NCBI RefSeq assembly: GCF_001592305.1
Contig: NZ_BCWR01000011.1
Coordinates: forward strand, 220,170-284,169
DNA length: 64,000 bases
Reading direction: 5' to 3'
Origin: Hydrogenophaga taeniospiralis CCUG 15921
GTDB lineage: Bacteria; Pseudomonadota; Gammaproteobacteria; Burkholderiales; Burkholderiaceae_C
Shown: in pieces, positions 50,310-58,785 of the stretch
How the letters are laid out: every line of letters starts with the position of its first letter
Position numbering within the stretch: position 1 is the stretch's first letter
The notes under the pieces: model-generated
What the model saw: only the letters and a program-made list of their open reading frames with translations
Databases searched by the model: none
Told to the model about the DNA's origin: nothing
Position numbers and translations under genes: made by a program

Positions 50310-51119
50310 TCAGCGCTTGATGGCCGGCACGATGGACTCGGCGCTCTTGGCGTTGACGCCCATGTAGACGCCCAGCGCGATGGTGGCTTCGCTGCCGAAC
50401 TTGGGCTCGGGGAAACGTTGCTGGCGGTAGCAGTCGTTCAGGCGCAGCTGCATGCCCCACATCTGCGAGTTGGACACGCGGTAGGCGGGCCAGGCGGCAA
50501 AGCCGATGCCGTCACCCGGGTTCTTGGTCAGGTTGGGCAGATCCTGCAGGCGGATGCGCCCGCCGTCGGTGCCGTGGCACGAAGCGCACGAAAAGTCGTG
50601 CGGGCCGCCGCGCGCGAAGAACAGGCGCTTGCCCACTTCGTACATGGTCTTTTCCTGCTCGTGGGCTTGCGAGAGGTTGAAGCGCAGGCCTTTGGAAGCC
50701 GTGGCCACGTAGGTGGCGAGCGCCGTCACGTTGGCCATTTCGCCCTTGCCGAACGGTGTCTTCATGATCTCGGCGGCATCGAAGCCCTGCAGGGTCTCCA
50801 TGCAGGTGATCAGGCGCGTTTCCAGGTCCTGCACGCGGCCGGTGTCCTTGAAGTATTTCGGCAGCTCCACGAAGGCGCCCGCGACGACCCCGGGGCCCTT
50901 GCCCAGATCGCACTGTTCGAGCGAAGCGTTTTTCGGCCCCCGTTTTTTCTTCCAGAGCTCCTCGCCCTTCATTTCGAACAGTTCGGCGGGGTTGCCGTCC
51001 TGCAGCATCTCGCGGTACTTTGCAATGCCGTCGAGCGCGGCGTTGCCCTGGGCATGCACAGCGCCTGCGGCGAGCAGACCACTCAGCGCCAAAGCGGCGC
51101 CGCAAGCAGTGAGTTTCAT
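50310..51119 (-). CDS. soxA: SoxA, L-cysteine S-thiosulfotransferase subunit (monohaem type)
   Basis: A 269-residue precursor with a Sec signal (MKLTACGAALALSGLLAAGAVHA). Only one haem motif is present (CASCHGTDGG); the first haem site of dihaem SoxA is absent, and cysteines in LEQCDLG and ITCMETL probably form a disulfide instead. The active-site Cys ligand is in LNDCYRQQR. The ATG at 51119 is preferred; the upstream open frame is repeat sequence. Confidence 0.94.
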   Translation of the reverse strand: MKLTACGAALALSGLLAAGAVHAQGNAALDGIAKYREMLQDGNPAELFEMKGEELWKKKRGPKNASLEQCDLGKGPGVVAGAFVELPKYFKDTGRVQDLETRLITCMETLQGFDAAEIMKTPFGKGEMANVTALATYVATASKGLRFNLSQAHEQEKTMYEVGKRLFFARGGPHDFSCASCHGTDGGRIRLQDLPNLTKNPGDGIGFAAWPAYRVSNSQMWGMQLRLNDCYRQQRFPEPKFGSEATIALGVYMGVNAKSAESIVPAIKR

Positions 51120-51167
51120 GAGGTATCTCCTTCGTTGTATTCGGCGCGGTCTCCAACCGCCAAGGTC

Positions 51168-51266
51168 ACCGCGGAACCGGCTCCGCCGGGCCGCAGGCGA
51201 CGCCCCCTTGAGGGGGTCGCGCAAAGCGCGGCGGGGGTGTGGCCGTCCCCGCGCGGCGGGGGTGGG
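51168..51266. repeat. Dispersed GC-rich repeat, copy 9
   Basis: Inverse orientation: CGGAACCGGCTCCGCCGGG, a C5-TTGAG5 palindrome, then GCGCAAAGCGCGGCGGGGGT and a second short CGCGCGGCGGGGGT. Between soxZ and soxA. Confidence 0.75.
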
Positions 51267-51275
51267 TCACCCGAT

Positions 51276-51587
51276 TCAAGCGATAGCGGCTTCGTCGGTG
51301 CGGGACTCACCTTTGCTGTCGGTCCACTTCACCACGATCTTGTCGCCCTTGGCGCCGCCCTTGAACTTGAAGGACAGGAAGGGGTTCTGCGACACCGAGC
51401 CGCTGAACATGGCCTTGAGCACGGTCTTGCCGTTGCTGGTGGCTTCCACGTCGCGGATGAAGTGGGCGGGGATGAGGGCGCCGGCCGCGTCTTTGCGGGT
51501 ACCGGGTTCCATGGGGTGGGACATGAGCACGCGAACGGTGGTGACTTCACCAGCGAGGGCGGCACGGATGCGCATCGGGTCTGCCAT
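51276..51587 (-). CDS. soxZ: SoxZ, carrier-complex subunit
   Basis: A 103-residue immunoglobulin-like protein with RIRAALAGEVTTVRVLMSHPM, PAHFIRDVEAT and NPFLSFKFKGGAKGD. No signal peptide; it is exported with SoxY as the SoxYZ complex that carries sulfur intermediates. Confidence 0.95.
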   Translation of the reverse strand: MADPMRIRAALAGEVTTVRVLMSHPMEPGTRKDAAGALIPAHFIRDVEATSNGKTVLKAMFSGSVSQNPFLSFKFKGGAKGDKIVVKWTDSKGESRTDEAAIA

Positions 51588-51649
51588 GATGGACTCCTAT
51601 CAATTCAAAAAAGTGGTGGGTGGGCTTGCGGGGTGTGGGTTCGGGGCGA

Positions 51650-52105
51650 TCAGCCGCCGCATCCACCCAGCGTCACCTTGGTTTCCTTGGACGCCGAGAA
51701 CAGCTTGCCGTCGGCCTTGACGACCGCGATCACGTTGGTGCTCTGGCCCATCTTCAGACGGGTCTGCACGTCGGCTTCGGTGCCGGCGGGAATGAAGAAC
51801 GCGCACGACAGGGGCGTGGGGTTCTTCTCGACGATCAGGTACATCTCGGTCGTGTTGGGCAGCTTGCTGGTGGCGCCCACGGGCACCACGGCACCGTTCT
51901 CGGCGATGTCGGGCGAGACCACGCTGACCTGGTCGCTGGTGGCGGGGGTACCGCCGATGGCCTTGAGCGCGTCGTCCAGGGTTTTGACCTGGAAGCTGGC
52001 CTGCTCCACGGCGGCCTGGGCCTGGCTCTGGGTGACGATGCCCAGCGACACCAGCGTGGCGAACGCGCCGGTGGTCTTGAGGGCGGTGCGGCGGGAATTG
52101 TTCAT
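51650..52105 (-). CDS. soxY: SoxY, sulfur-carrier subunit
   Basis: A 151-residue precursor with a twin-arginine-like signal (NNSRRTALKTTGAFATLVSL) and the C-terminal swinging arm GGCGG whose Cys holds the sulfur intermediate. SoxZ follows after 62 bases. Confidence 0.96.
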   Translation of the reverse strand: MNNSRRTALKTTGAFATLVSLGIVTQSQAQAAVEQASFQVKTLDDALKAIGGTPATSDQVSVVSPDIAENGAVVPVGATSKLPNTTEMYLIVEKNPTPLSCAFFIPAGTEADVQTRLKMGQSTNVIAVVKADGKLFSASKETKVTLGGCGG

Positions 52106-52140
52106 GTCGAACTCCTGAAAAGAAAAAGAGGTGAGTGGGT

Positions 52141-52479
52141 TTATTTGTCGGGCGCGCCAGCCAGAACCCAGGCGGCCAGCAGTTTAAGTTCGTCGTCTTT
52201 CAGCGCCGCCTGTGGGGGCATGGGCACCGGGCCGTAGAGACCGGAGCCGCCCGACTTGATGCGCGCGGCCACTTTGTCCGGCGCATCGGACTGGCCCTTG
52301 TACTTCGCAGCCACGTCCTTGTAGGCCGGGCCCACGATCTTCTTGTCGGCCGCATGGCAGGCCAGACAGGCGCTTTTGGACGCCAGTGCCTTGGCCGCCG
52401 CCGCATCCACCGCGAAGACACCCGCTGTGGTCAGCAGGGCCGCGGCGGCCAGGACGGTCTGTTTGAAATCCATCTTCAT
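52141..52479 (-). CDS. Small c-type cytochrome in the sox operon
   Basis: A 112-residue monohaem cytochrome with signal peptide, haem motif CLACHAADKKIVGP and axial Met in GPVPMPPQ, as in c551/c552 proteins. It resembles the second haem domain of the adjacent SoxD (CTACHGVKNKIVGP, SVPMPPQ) and may have arisen by duplication. It probably accepts electrons from Sox reactions. Confidence 0.9.
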   Translation of the reverse strand: MKMDFKQTVLAAAALLTTAGVFAVDAAAAKALASKSACLACHAADKKIVGPAYKDVAAKYKGQSDAPDKVAARIKSGGSGLYGPVPMPPQAALKDDELKLLAAWVLAGAPDK

Positions 52480-52585
52480 AGCTTAGGGTCTCCTTGGGTT
52501 GAAACGAATGGGGTTAACGAGTAGATGCGAATATATTTGAGTACAACCATATTGGTCGGAGTGAGCCGTGTTCAAGAGCGGCGGC

Positions 52586-53758
52586 TCAGCGGGCGCCGGC
52601 CGCGATCCACTGGGCGATGGATCGGGCGTCGGCGTCATTGAGCTGGTCCTGCGGCGGCATGGGCACGGAACCCCACACCCCCGTGCCACCGGACTTGATC
52701 TTGCCGGCCAGATAGGCTTCGAGGTCGGCCCGACCCTTGTGTTTGGCGGCGATCTCGTTGAAGCCCGGCCCCACGATCTTGTTCTTCACGCCGTGGCAGG
52801 CGGTGCAGGCGTTGGTCGCCAGCAAGCCCTTGACGTCGCCCCCGGCCGGGGCCGCGGCGGCCACCACCACCGCCTTGGGTGCCGGGGTCGAACCCACCGG
52901 GCCTTTGGGTGCGGGCCGGGTCGTATCGGCGCCGCGCACCGGCCCGATGATGCGGTTCTGCTCGGCGATGTTGCCGTGCGCATCGCGCGCAAACGCGGGC
53001 AGCGAAGAGTGGACCACCGGATCGACGGCGCAGTTCTTCATGCAGGCCACGTTCTTCACGTCGCCCTTGCCGTTGGCCTTCCACAGCGGTTCGTAGAACA
53101 CCATGCCGTTGCGGTTGGGCATGCGCTTTTGCACCTCGGCGATGTTCTTGTCGCTCAGCGTGAAGTCGGCGGGCACCACCTCGGCCAGGCTCAGCAGGTA
53201 GGCCAGCACGCCATAGACCTCGTCGGTCTTGAGCGTCTTGGGCGCGTTCCAGGGCATGGCGCGGTTGATGTAGTCAAACAGCGTGGAGACGGTCGCCACC
53301 TTCATGAGGGTCGTCTTCTGCGGCACGATGCTCTTGCCCTCTTCCAGCCCCTTCACGCGGCCGGTCCTGATATCGTCCTTCGTGGTGCCGCCGATGAGGG
53401 GCGTGAACACCTCGTTGGACTCACCGAAAGTGCCGTGGCAGGAAGCGCACTTGCCCTCCCACACCGTCTCGCCCAGCGAGACACTGCCGGCACCCGCGGG
53501 CAGGCCCTTGAAGTCAGGGCGCACATCGATGTCCCAGGCCTTGACCTCGGCCGGCGTCGCATCGCGACCCATGTTGGACCACGGTTTGTCCTGGGCAAAC
53601 GAGGAAACAGAAACGCTGCCGAGCAAAGCAAGGGCGAGCGAAGCGATGCCCCGTGAACAGCCCAGAAAGCCGTCGAACCGGCTTCGCCGGGCGACAGGCT
53701 TTGCCCCCTTGAGGGGGGATGCGTTTACACGAAGTGAAAAAGCGACGGGGGTGTTCAT
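52586..53758 (-). CDS. soxD: SoxD, dihaem cytochrome subunit of sulfane dehydrogenase, with repeat-encoded N-terminus
   Basis: A 390-residue precursor with two haem motifs (CASCHGTFGES, CTACHGVKNK) and a Cys pair (CMKNC). SoxCD oxidises the sulfane sulfur of the SoxY intermediate. The ATG at 53758 starts one base after the soxC stop. Residues about 3-31 are encoded by a dispersed repeat copy and precede the true signal hydrophobic core (IASLALALLGSVSVSSFAQ). No alternative ATG or GTG lies between the repeat and the core, so the repeat appears to be part of the signal region. Confidence 0.93.
   Translation of the reverse strand: MNTPVAFSLRVNASPLKGAKPVARRSRFDGFLGCSRGIASLALALLGSVSVSSFAQDKPWSNMGRDATPAEVKAWDIDVRPDFKGLPAGAGSVSLGETVWEGKCASCHGTFGESNEVFTPLIGGTTKDDIRTGRVKGLEEGKSIVPQKTTLMKVATVSTLFDYINRAMPWNAPKTLKTDEVYGVLAYLLSLAEVVPADFTLSDKNIAEVQKRMPNRNGMVFYEPLWKANGKGDVKNVACMKNCAVDPVVHSSLPAFARDAHGNIAEQNRIIGPVRGADTTRPAPKGPVGSTPAPKAVVVAAAAPAGGDVKGLLATNACTACHGVKNKIVGPGFNEIAAKHKGRADLEAYLAGKIKSGGTGVWGSVPMPPQDQLNDADARSIAQWIAAGAR
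53671..53753. repeat. Dispersed GC-rich repeat, copy 10 (inside soxD 5' end)
   Basis: AACCGGCTTCGCCGGGC, a C5-TTGAG6 palindrome, then TTTACACGAAGTGAAAAAGCG, a variant of the module in copies 3 and 4. It is in frame with soxD. Confidence 0.72.
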
Positions 53759-53759
53759 G

Positions 53760-55103
53760 TCAATAAACCTGCACGTTGGAGACTTCACCGTTTTCGGACA
53801 CCAGCCAGCTCTGGATGGCGTTCTGGTGGTACACGGAGCGCGTGCCGCGCACGGCCCGCAGCTGGTTGATCTTGGGCTGCACGTAGCCGGTGCTGTCGAT
53901 GGCACGGCTCTGCAGAATGGCGGGCTTGCCGTCCCACACCCAGTCGATGTTGAAACGCGTGAGCGCCTTGGGCAGCACCGGGCCTTCGATGCGCGCGCTG
54001 CGCCAGTTGCGGCCCCCGTCCACGCTCACGTCCACCCGCTTGATCGTGCCGCGACCCGACCAGGCCAGGCCAGTCACGTTGTAGTAGCCCCTGTCCAGCA
54101 GCGTCTGGCTGCCCGAGGGCGTGGTGATCACGCTCTTGGTTTCCTGGATGCCGGTGTACTGGCGGTGCGTGCCGTCGGGCATGTGGTCGATGTAGTGCAC
54201 TGCCTCGTCCTTGGCGGCGTACTTCTGGTCACCCACCTCGATGCGCCGCAGGTACTTGACCCAGCTCACACCCTGCACACCCGGCACCACCAGGCGCAGC
54301 GGGTAGCCGTTTTCGGGGCGCAGCATCTCGCCGTTCATGGCCCAGGCGACGATGCAGTCGTCCATGGCGCGCTCGATGTCGATCGTGCGCGTCATCGAGG
54401 AACCATCGGCGCCTTCGGCCAGCACATACTTCGCGGCCTTCTTGTCGACGCCGCACATCTCCAGCAGCGTGGACAGCAGCACGCCCGTGAATTCCGAGCA
54501 GCTCACCATGCCGTGCGTGTACTGCACGGTGGGCACGGCCACATTGCCCCACTCGGTGGCCGAATTGGCGCCGCATTCGATGAAGTGGATGCGCGAGACA
54601 CTGGGCAGGCGCATCAGGTCGTCCATGGTGAAGACGCGCTGCCGCTTCACGAGGCCGTTGACCATCAAACGGTGCTTGCTGGGGTCGATGTCCCACCAGC
54701 CCTGGTGGTGGCGCTCGAAGTGCAGGCCGCTGGGCGTGATGATGCCGAACAGGCCCTGCAGCGGCGTGAAGCTCACCGACGCCTGGTTCACCCGGGTGAG
54801 GCCCGGGCTCTGGCGGCGCTGCAGGTTGGCTTCCCACTTGCTGGGCTTGCCGTAGCCATCGGTCACCACCGACTGGCCCAGGCCCGTGCTGTGCTCGGGC
54901 AGTTTCAGGATGGCTTCTTCGCCTTCGGCCGCCATGGCGCGGGTGGCGGCACCCGCCGAGGCGGCCACGCCGGCGCCCATGGCCAGCGCGGTGCCCATGA
55001 AACGGCGGCGGGCCTTGCGGGCCTGCTCCAGCTTCTCGGGACTCAAAAAATGCTCCGGCGCGGGCAGGACGCGCCCAATGACGTCGCTCAGGTCTTTAGA
55101 CAC
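53760..55103 (-). CDS. soxC: SoxC, molybdopterin subunit of sulfane dehydrogenase
   Basis: A 447-residue sulfite-oxidase-family protein with twin-arginine-like RRRFMGTALAMGAG and the cofactor Cys in RIHFIECGANSATEWGNV. Its C-terminal dimerisation domain is complete. The GTG at 55103 is chosen: GGAAAAAG lies upstream, and it overlaps soxR by eight bases. The open frame extends further only as a soxR shadow. Confidence 0.93.
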   Translation of the reverse strand: MSKDLSDVIGRVLPAPEHFLSPEKLEQARKARRRFMGTALAMGAGVAASAGAATRAMAAEGEEAILKLPEHSTGLGQSVVTDGYGKPSKWEANLQRRQSPGLTRVNQASVSFTPLQGLFGIITPSGLHFERHHQGWWDIDPSKHRLMVNGLVKRQRVFTMDDLMRLPSVSRIHFIECGANSATEWGNVAVPTVQYTHGMVSCSEFTGVLLSTLLEMCGVDKKAAKYVLAEGADGSSMTRTIDIERAMDDCIVAWAMNGEMLRPENGYPLRLVVPGVQGVSWVKYLRRIEVGDQKYAAKDEAVHYIDHMPDGTHRQYTGIQETKSVITTPSGSQTLLDRGYYNVTGLAWSGRGTIKRVDVSVDGGRNWRSARIEGPVLPKALTRFNIDWVWDGKPAILQSRAIDSTGYVQPKINQLRAVRGTRSVYHQNAIQSWLVSENGEVSNVQVY

Positions 55104-55518
55104 TTGCTTTTTCCTTCTGGTTGGCGGGGGGAGTTCGTCGGGAGTTGGCCGGCACCTGCGCGGCCGGGTCGGGGGAAATGTCGTCGGCGAAATGGCGCAG
55201 GCCGTCGCCCGATTTCGCTGCGTTTTCAAGGCGGCCCAGGACCTGCATCGACACCGTGCGGCACAGCTCGATGTACATCGGGTCGGCCACCTTGTAGAAG
55301 ATCTGGGTCCCTTCGCGGCGGCGCGACAGCATGCCGGCCTGGTACATCAGACCCAGGTGCCGTGACACATTGGCCTGCGCCAGGCCGGTCACCCGGATGA
55401 TCCCGTTGACGCACTTTTCCTCCTGGCACAGCGCGTGCAGGATGCGCAGGCGCGTGGGCTCGCCCAGCACGCTGAAGTAGCGCGCCACGGACTCAAAAAC
55501 CTCGTGCATGTCATCCAC
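55096..55518 (-). CDS. soxR: SoxR, ArsR-family repressor of sox genes
   Basis: A 140-residue winged-helix regulator. The recognition helix region is GLAQANVSRHLGLMYQAGML. Cysteines at C31, C36 and C86 lie in places where related sulfur regulators (SoxR, SqrR, BigR) sense persulfide through a Cys pair. It overlaps soxC and is divergent from fccAB. It likely represses both transcription units until a reduced sulfur compound appears. Confidence 0.9.
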   Translation of the reverse strand: MDDMHEVFESVARYFSVLGEPTRLRILHALCQEEKCVNGIIRVTGLAQANVSRHLGLMYQAGMLSRRREGTQIFYKVADPMYIELCRTVSMQVLGRLENAAKSGDGLRHFADDISPDPAAQVPANSRRTPPANQKEKASV

Positions 55519-55548
55519 AGATATGTCTCCGGCCTGGGTTTGATTTCG

Positions 55549-55570
55549 ATCAATTAACTATATGATTGAT
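55549..55570. promoter_or_regulatory. Candidate SoxR operator at the soxR promoter
   Basis: ATCAAT (55549-55554) and ATTGAT (55565-55570) form a 6-bp inverted repeat with a 10-bp AT-rich spacer, 31-52 bases upstream of the soxR start. Position and symmetry fit an ArsR-family operator; inference only. Confidence 0.5.
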
Positions 55571-55858
55571 TGCCTATATACAGATTAGTGTAAACCCGAA
55601 TTTCTCCACTTTTCTGACGGGCGGCACCCTGCGTCGCACGCTTCATCGTGCCCTCCGCGCCCCGCACAGCGCGTACCCGGCCCACCAGAAACCGTCCGGG
55701 AGCCCCCATGCCGGGCCGGGGTTTTCCAACGCTTGTGGCTGACCCCTGGCTGACCGCGACCGAAAAACTGCGGCCAAAAGCGCTAGGGTTTTCACGGTCC
55801 AGACGGGCCGGCGGGCGATGCTAGCATCAAGCATTTAAATATGCGTAAACACTGATTA

Positions 55859-55872
55859 ATACGGTTCCGTAT
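55859..55872. promoter_or_regulatory. Inverted repeat near the fccAB promoter
   Basis: ATACGG-TT-CCGTAT, two perfect 6-bp arms, about 60 bases before the fccA start and next to an AT-rich stretch with the palindrome ATTTAAAT (55834-55841). Possible regulator site. Confidence 0.4.
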
Positions 55873-55930
55873 GGGGCCCTGCTACAGTTTTCAGAGGCTG
55901 CTCGGTTCAACCCAACCCCAGGAGGTGAAG

Positions 55931-56233
55931 ATGGTCACAACAATGAAATGGCTGGCTGCGGGCGCGTTGTGCGCCGCCGCCGTGGGGGCGCAAGCCCAGG
56001 TCGATCAGGTCAGGGTCTGGGCTTCGGCCTGCGCCAACTGCCATGGCACCGATGGCCGGGCCCTGCAGGGCAACGAGCCCCTGGCCGGCAAGGACAAGGA
56101 CGAGCTGGTCCAGAAGCTGATGGACTTCAAGACCGGCCGCAAGCCCGCCACCCTCATGCACCAGATCTCCAAGGGCTACTCCGACGAGCAGCTCCAGCAG
56201 ATCGCCGCCTACTTCGCCGCCCAAAAGAAATAA
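55931..56233 (+). CDS. fccA: Cytochrome subunit of flavocytochrome c sulfide dehydrogenase
   Basis: A 100-residue monohaem cytochrome with signal peptide (MKWLAAGALCAAAVGAQA), haem motif CANCHGTDGRALQG and axial Met in ATLMHQI. A strong AGGAGGTGA site precedes the ATG at 55931; a second Met four codons later also fits. The flavoprotein subunit follows after 11 bases. Confidence 0.9.
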   Translation: MVTTMKWLAAGALCAAAVGAQAQVDQVRVWASACANCHGTDGRALQGNEPLAGKDKDELVQKLMDFKTGRKPATLMHQISKGYSDEQLQQIAAYFAAQKK

Positions 56234-56244
56234 GGAGACCGGTC

Positions 56245-57525
56245 ATGCAACGTCGTCAATTTGTACAAACGCTCGGCGCGGGCTCCGCCATCGCCGGTCT
56301 GGGCCTCATGAGCGGTTGCGCCACCCCGGGCGGCAGCGGCGCCAAGGTGGTGGTGGTCGGTGGGGGCTACGGCGGCGCCACCGCCGCCAAATACGTGCGC
56401 CTGTTCTCCGACCACGGTGTCCAGGTCACCCTGGTCGAGCCCAATGCGGCCTTCGTCTCCTGCCCCATCTCCAACCTGGTGATCCAGGGCAGCAAGACGC
56501 TCGCCGACATCACCACGCCCTACGACAACCTCGCCAAACGCCATGGCGTGAAGATCGTGCGCGATCGGGTCGCCAGCATCGACCCCGACAAACGCACGGT
56601 CAAGCTCGCGGGCGGCGCCGAACTGCCCTACGACCGCCTGATCCTCTCGCCCGGCATCGACTTCATGTGGGACAGCCTGCCCGGCATGGCCAAGCCCGGC
56701 GCGCAGGACAAGGTGCTGCACGCCTGGAAGGCCGGCGCCCAGACCGTGGCGCTGCGCCAGCAGCTCGAAGCCATGCCCGATGGCGGCGTGTACGCGCTGT
56801 CGATCCCGCAGGCGCCCTACCGCTGCCCGCCCGGCCCCTACGAGCGCGCCTGCATGGTGGCCAACTACTTCAAGAAGGCCAAGCCCAGGAGCAAGGTGGT
56901 GATCTTCGACGCCAACGACGACATCCAGTCCAAGAAAGGCCTGTTCATGAAGGCCTGGAAGGAGCACTACGACGGCATGATCGACTACCGGCCCAAGCAC
57001 AAGGTGGTGGACGTGGACGCCGCCACCAACACCCTGAAATTCGAGTTCAACGACGACTTCAAGGCCGCCGTGGCCAACGTGGTGCCCAACATGCGCGCGG
57101 GCGAGATCGCCGTGAAGACCGGCCTGGCCACGGCCAACGGCCGCTGGTGCGAGGTGGACTTCCTGACCTTTGAGTCCAAGGCCCACAAGAACCTCCATGT
57201 GCTGGGCGACGCGATCCAGATCGCCCCGGGCATGCCCAAGTCGGGCCACATGGCCAACCAGCACGGCAAGACCTGCGCCGCAGCCGTGGTGTCCCTGCTC
57301 GCGGGCAAGGCGCCGCCTTCGCTGCCGATCTACGCCAACACCTGCTACAGCTTCGTGACCGACGAAGACGTGGTGCACGTGGCCAGCGTGCACCGCTACG
57401 ACGCCGACAAGAAGACCATGCTGCCGGTGCCCGGTGCGGGCGGCGTGTCGGTAGCGGCCAGCGAACTCGAAGGCCGCTACGCCCACGCCTGGGCGCGCAA
57501 CATCTGGGCAGATAGTTTGGCTTGA
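56245..57525 (+). CDS. fccB: Flavoprotein subunit of flavocytochrome c sulfide dehydrogenase
   Basis: A 426-residue FAD protein with a twin-arginine-like start (QRRQFVQTLGAG) and the FAD motif VVVVGGGYGGATAAKY. Redox-active cysteines are in FVSCPISNLVI and YRCPPGPYERAC. It oxidises sulfide in the periplasm and passes electrons to the FccA haem. Near the signal a LMSGC lipobox is visible. Confidence 0.94.
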   Translation: MQRRQFVQTLGAGSAIAGLGLMSGCATPGGSGAKVVVVGGGYGGATAAKYVRLFSDHGVQVTLVEPNAAFVSCPISNLVIQGSKTLADITTPYDNLAKRHGVKIVRDRVASIDPDKRTVKLAGGAELPYDRLILSPGIDFMWDSLPGMAKPGAQDKVLHAWKAGAQTVALRQQLEAMPDGGVYALSIPQAPYRCPPGPYERACMVANYFKKAKPRSKVVIFDANDDIQSKKGLFMKAWKEHYDGMIDYRPKHKVVDVDAATNTLKFEFNDDFKAAVANVVPNMRAGEIAVKTGLATANGRWCEVDFLTFESKAHKNLHVLGDAIQIAPGMPKSGHMANQHGKTCAAAVVSLLAGKAPPSLPIYANTCYSFVTDEDVVHVASVHRYDADKKTMLPVPGAGGVSVAASELEGRYAHAWARNIWADSLA

Positions 57526-57540
57526 CCCCCCGCGTCGCAG

Positions 57541-57632
57541 GACGTGACTCCCCCCCGCGCCGCCTGCGGCGTCACCCCCCTCAAGAGGGCAGCATCTGCG
57601 GCCCGGCGAAGCCGGTTCCGCGATGCTCTGGG
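57541..57632. repeat. Dispersed GC-rich repeat, copy 11
   Basis: CGCGCCGCCTGCGGCGTC, a C6-TCAAGAGGG palindrome and GGCCCGGCGAAGCCGGTTCC, between fccB and the dihaem cytochrome gene. Confidence 0.75.
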
Positions 57633-57665
57633 GGCGCGGCTTCGTGTGCAAAGGAAATCAAACAA

Positions 57666-58277
57666 ATGAATGGCTTCAAATCATGGACCGGCACCGCCCT
57701 CGGGGCGGCCCTCCTGGTCGGCGCCTCGGGCGCCTGGGCCCAGGCCGACGAGGCCCGCGCGAAGAAGATCGCGGGGGGTTCCTGCTTCCTGTGCCATGGG
57801 GTGCAGGGCGAATCCACGAGCGAGATCTTTCCGCGTCTGGCCGGGCAACACGCCGAGTACATCGCCAAGCAGCTCACCGCCTTCAAGAACGGCCAGCGCA
57901 AGAGCACGGCCATGGTCGAGATGGTGGCCAAGCTCACGCCCGACGAGATGCTGGCGCTGGGCAAGTACTACGAGAAGATGAGCATTCCGCGCGAAGAGCC
58001 GAAAGATCCGCAGCTCGCCGCCGTGGGCCGCTACATCTTCTACAACGGCAACAAGTTCAGCGGCGTGCCGGCCTGCGTGAGCTGCCACGGCGCCAACGCC
58101 GAAGGCTCGGCCAACCTGCCCCGCCTCGCAACCCAGTTCTCGGGCTACATCCACACCCAGCTGAAGTCGTTCAACAAGCGCGAGCGCACCAACGACAACG
58201 CGGTGATGCACACGGTGGTGGAGAAGATGACAGAGCTGGAGATGGCGGCGGTGGCCGAATACGTCAGCAGCAAGTGA
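57666..58277 (+). CDS. Dihaem cytochrome c4-like protein
   Basis: A 203-residue precursor with a signal peptide and two haem domains (CFLCHGVQGES and CVSCHGANAEG), each with a later Met ligand, as in cytochrome c4. It probably carries electrons from sulfide oxidation to a terminal oxidase. It follows fccB after a repeat copy. Confidence 0.9.
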   Translation: MNGFKSWTGTALGAALLVGASGAWAQADEARAKKIAGGSCFLCHGVQGESTSEIFPRLAGQHAEYIAKQLTAFKNGQRKSTAMVEMVAKLTPDEMLALGKYYEKMSIPREEPKDPQLAAVGRYIFYNGNKFSGVPACVSCHGANAEGSANLPRLATQFSGYIHTQLKSFNKRERTNDNAVMHTVVEKMTELEMAAVAEYVSSK

Positions 58278-58290
58278 GCGGGCACGCGCT

Positions 58291-58785
58291 TCACTGGTAG
58301 ATCACCGTGACGGTGACGGTGTCGCTGTAGCTGCCGGGCACCACGCTGGTCTGTCCGGCCGGGATGCGACCAAACACCGTGTGGTTCTCGGTGGTGCCGC
58401 CCAGCAGCACGATGGTGACGCTGCCGGAGACGATCTGGGTGCTTCCACTGCCGTCCCCCCAGACCGTGGCGTAGGCGCCGGAGGTGTAGAGGTTGTAATT
58501 GAGGCGGTTCGCCCCGCTGCCCATCTGGCGCGCGCTGTAGGTGCCATAACCGCCCGGGCTCAACTCGATGTCGTAGGGCACCAGCAAACCCAGCACGCCC
58601 CCGCAGGTCACGGCCACGTTCCCGGTGGAACTGGTGGCGCTGCCCGACAGCGGGTCGTGGACGCCAAAGGCCACAGAAGAGGTGCTGGCCGAACACGAGC
58701 ACAGGACCGTGCACAGCGCGAACGCGGACGGGGACAGGCCAAGCAGGCCCAGACCCAAACCAACCCCGAGCAGTCTTTTCTTCAT
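58291..58785 (-). CDS. Spore coat U-domain protein, probable pilus subunit (tip or minor)
   Basis: A 164-residue secreted protein with signal peptide and one SCPU domain (GVHDPLSGSATSSTGNVAVTC, then GSYSDTVTVTVIYQ). It is the last gene of an archaic chaperone-usher cluster and overlaps the usher stop (ATGA). In Csu pili the final subunit is the two-domain tip adhesin; this protein has only one domain. Confidence 0.85.
   Translation of the reverse strand: MKKRLLGVGLGLGLLGLSPSAFALCTVLCSCSASTSSVAFGVHDPLSGSATSSTGNVAVTCGGVLGLLVPYDIELSPGGYGTYSARQMGSGANRLNYNLYTSGAYATVWGDGSGSTQIVSGSVTIVLLGGTTENHTVFGRIPAGQTSVVPGSYSDTVTVTVIYQ

Larger units (their letters stand above)
55519..55930. other. Divergent sox/fcc regulatory region (412 bases, no gene)
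   Basis: AT-rich islands at 55541-55600 and 55830-55875 stand out from the GC-rich surroundings and probably contain the promoters. The 230 bases between them have no convincing gene: the only open frame, 55643-55834 on the minus strand, has no ribosome site and no recognisable product. Confidence 0.7.

Noticed and set aside
55643..55834. 63-codon open frame on the minus strand in the sox/fcc intergenic region
   Set aside because: No ribosome binding site and no recognisable domain; its GC-rich composition explains the open frame.
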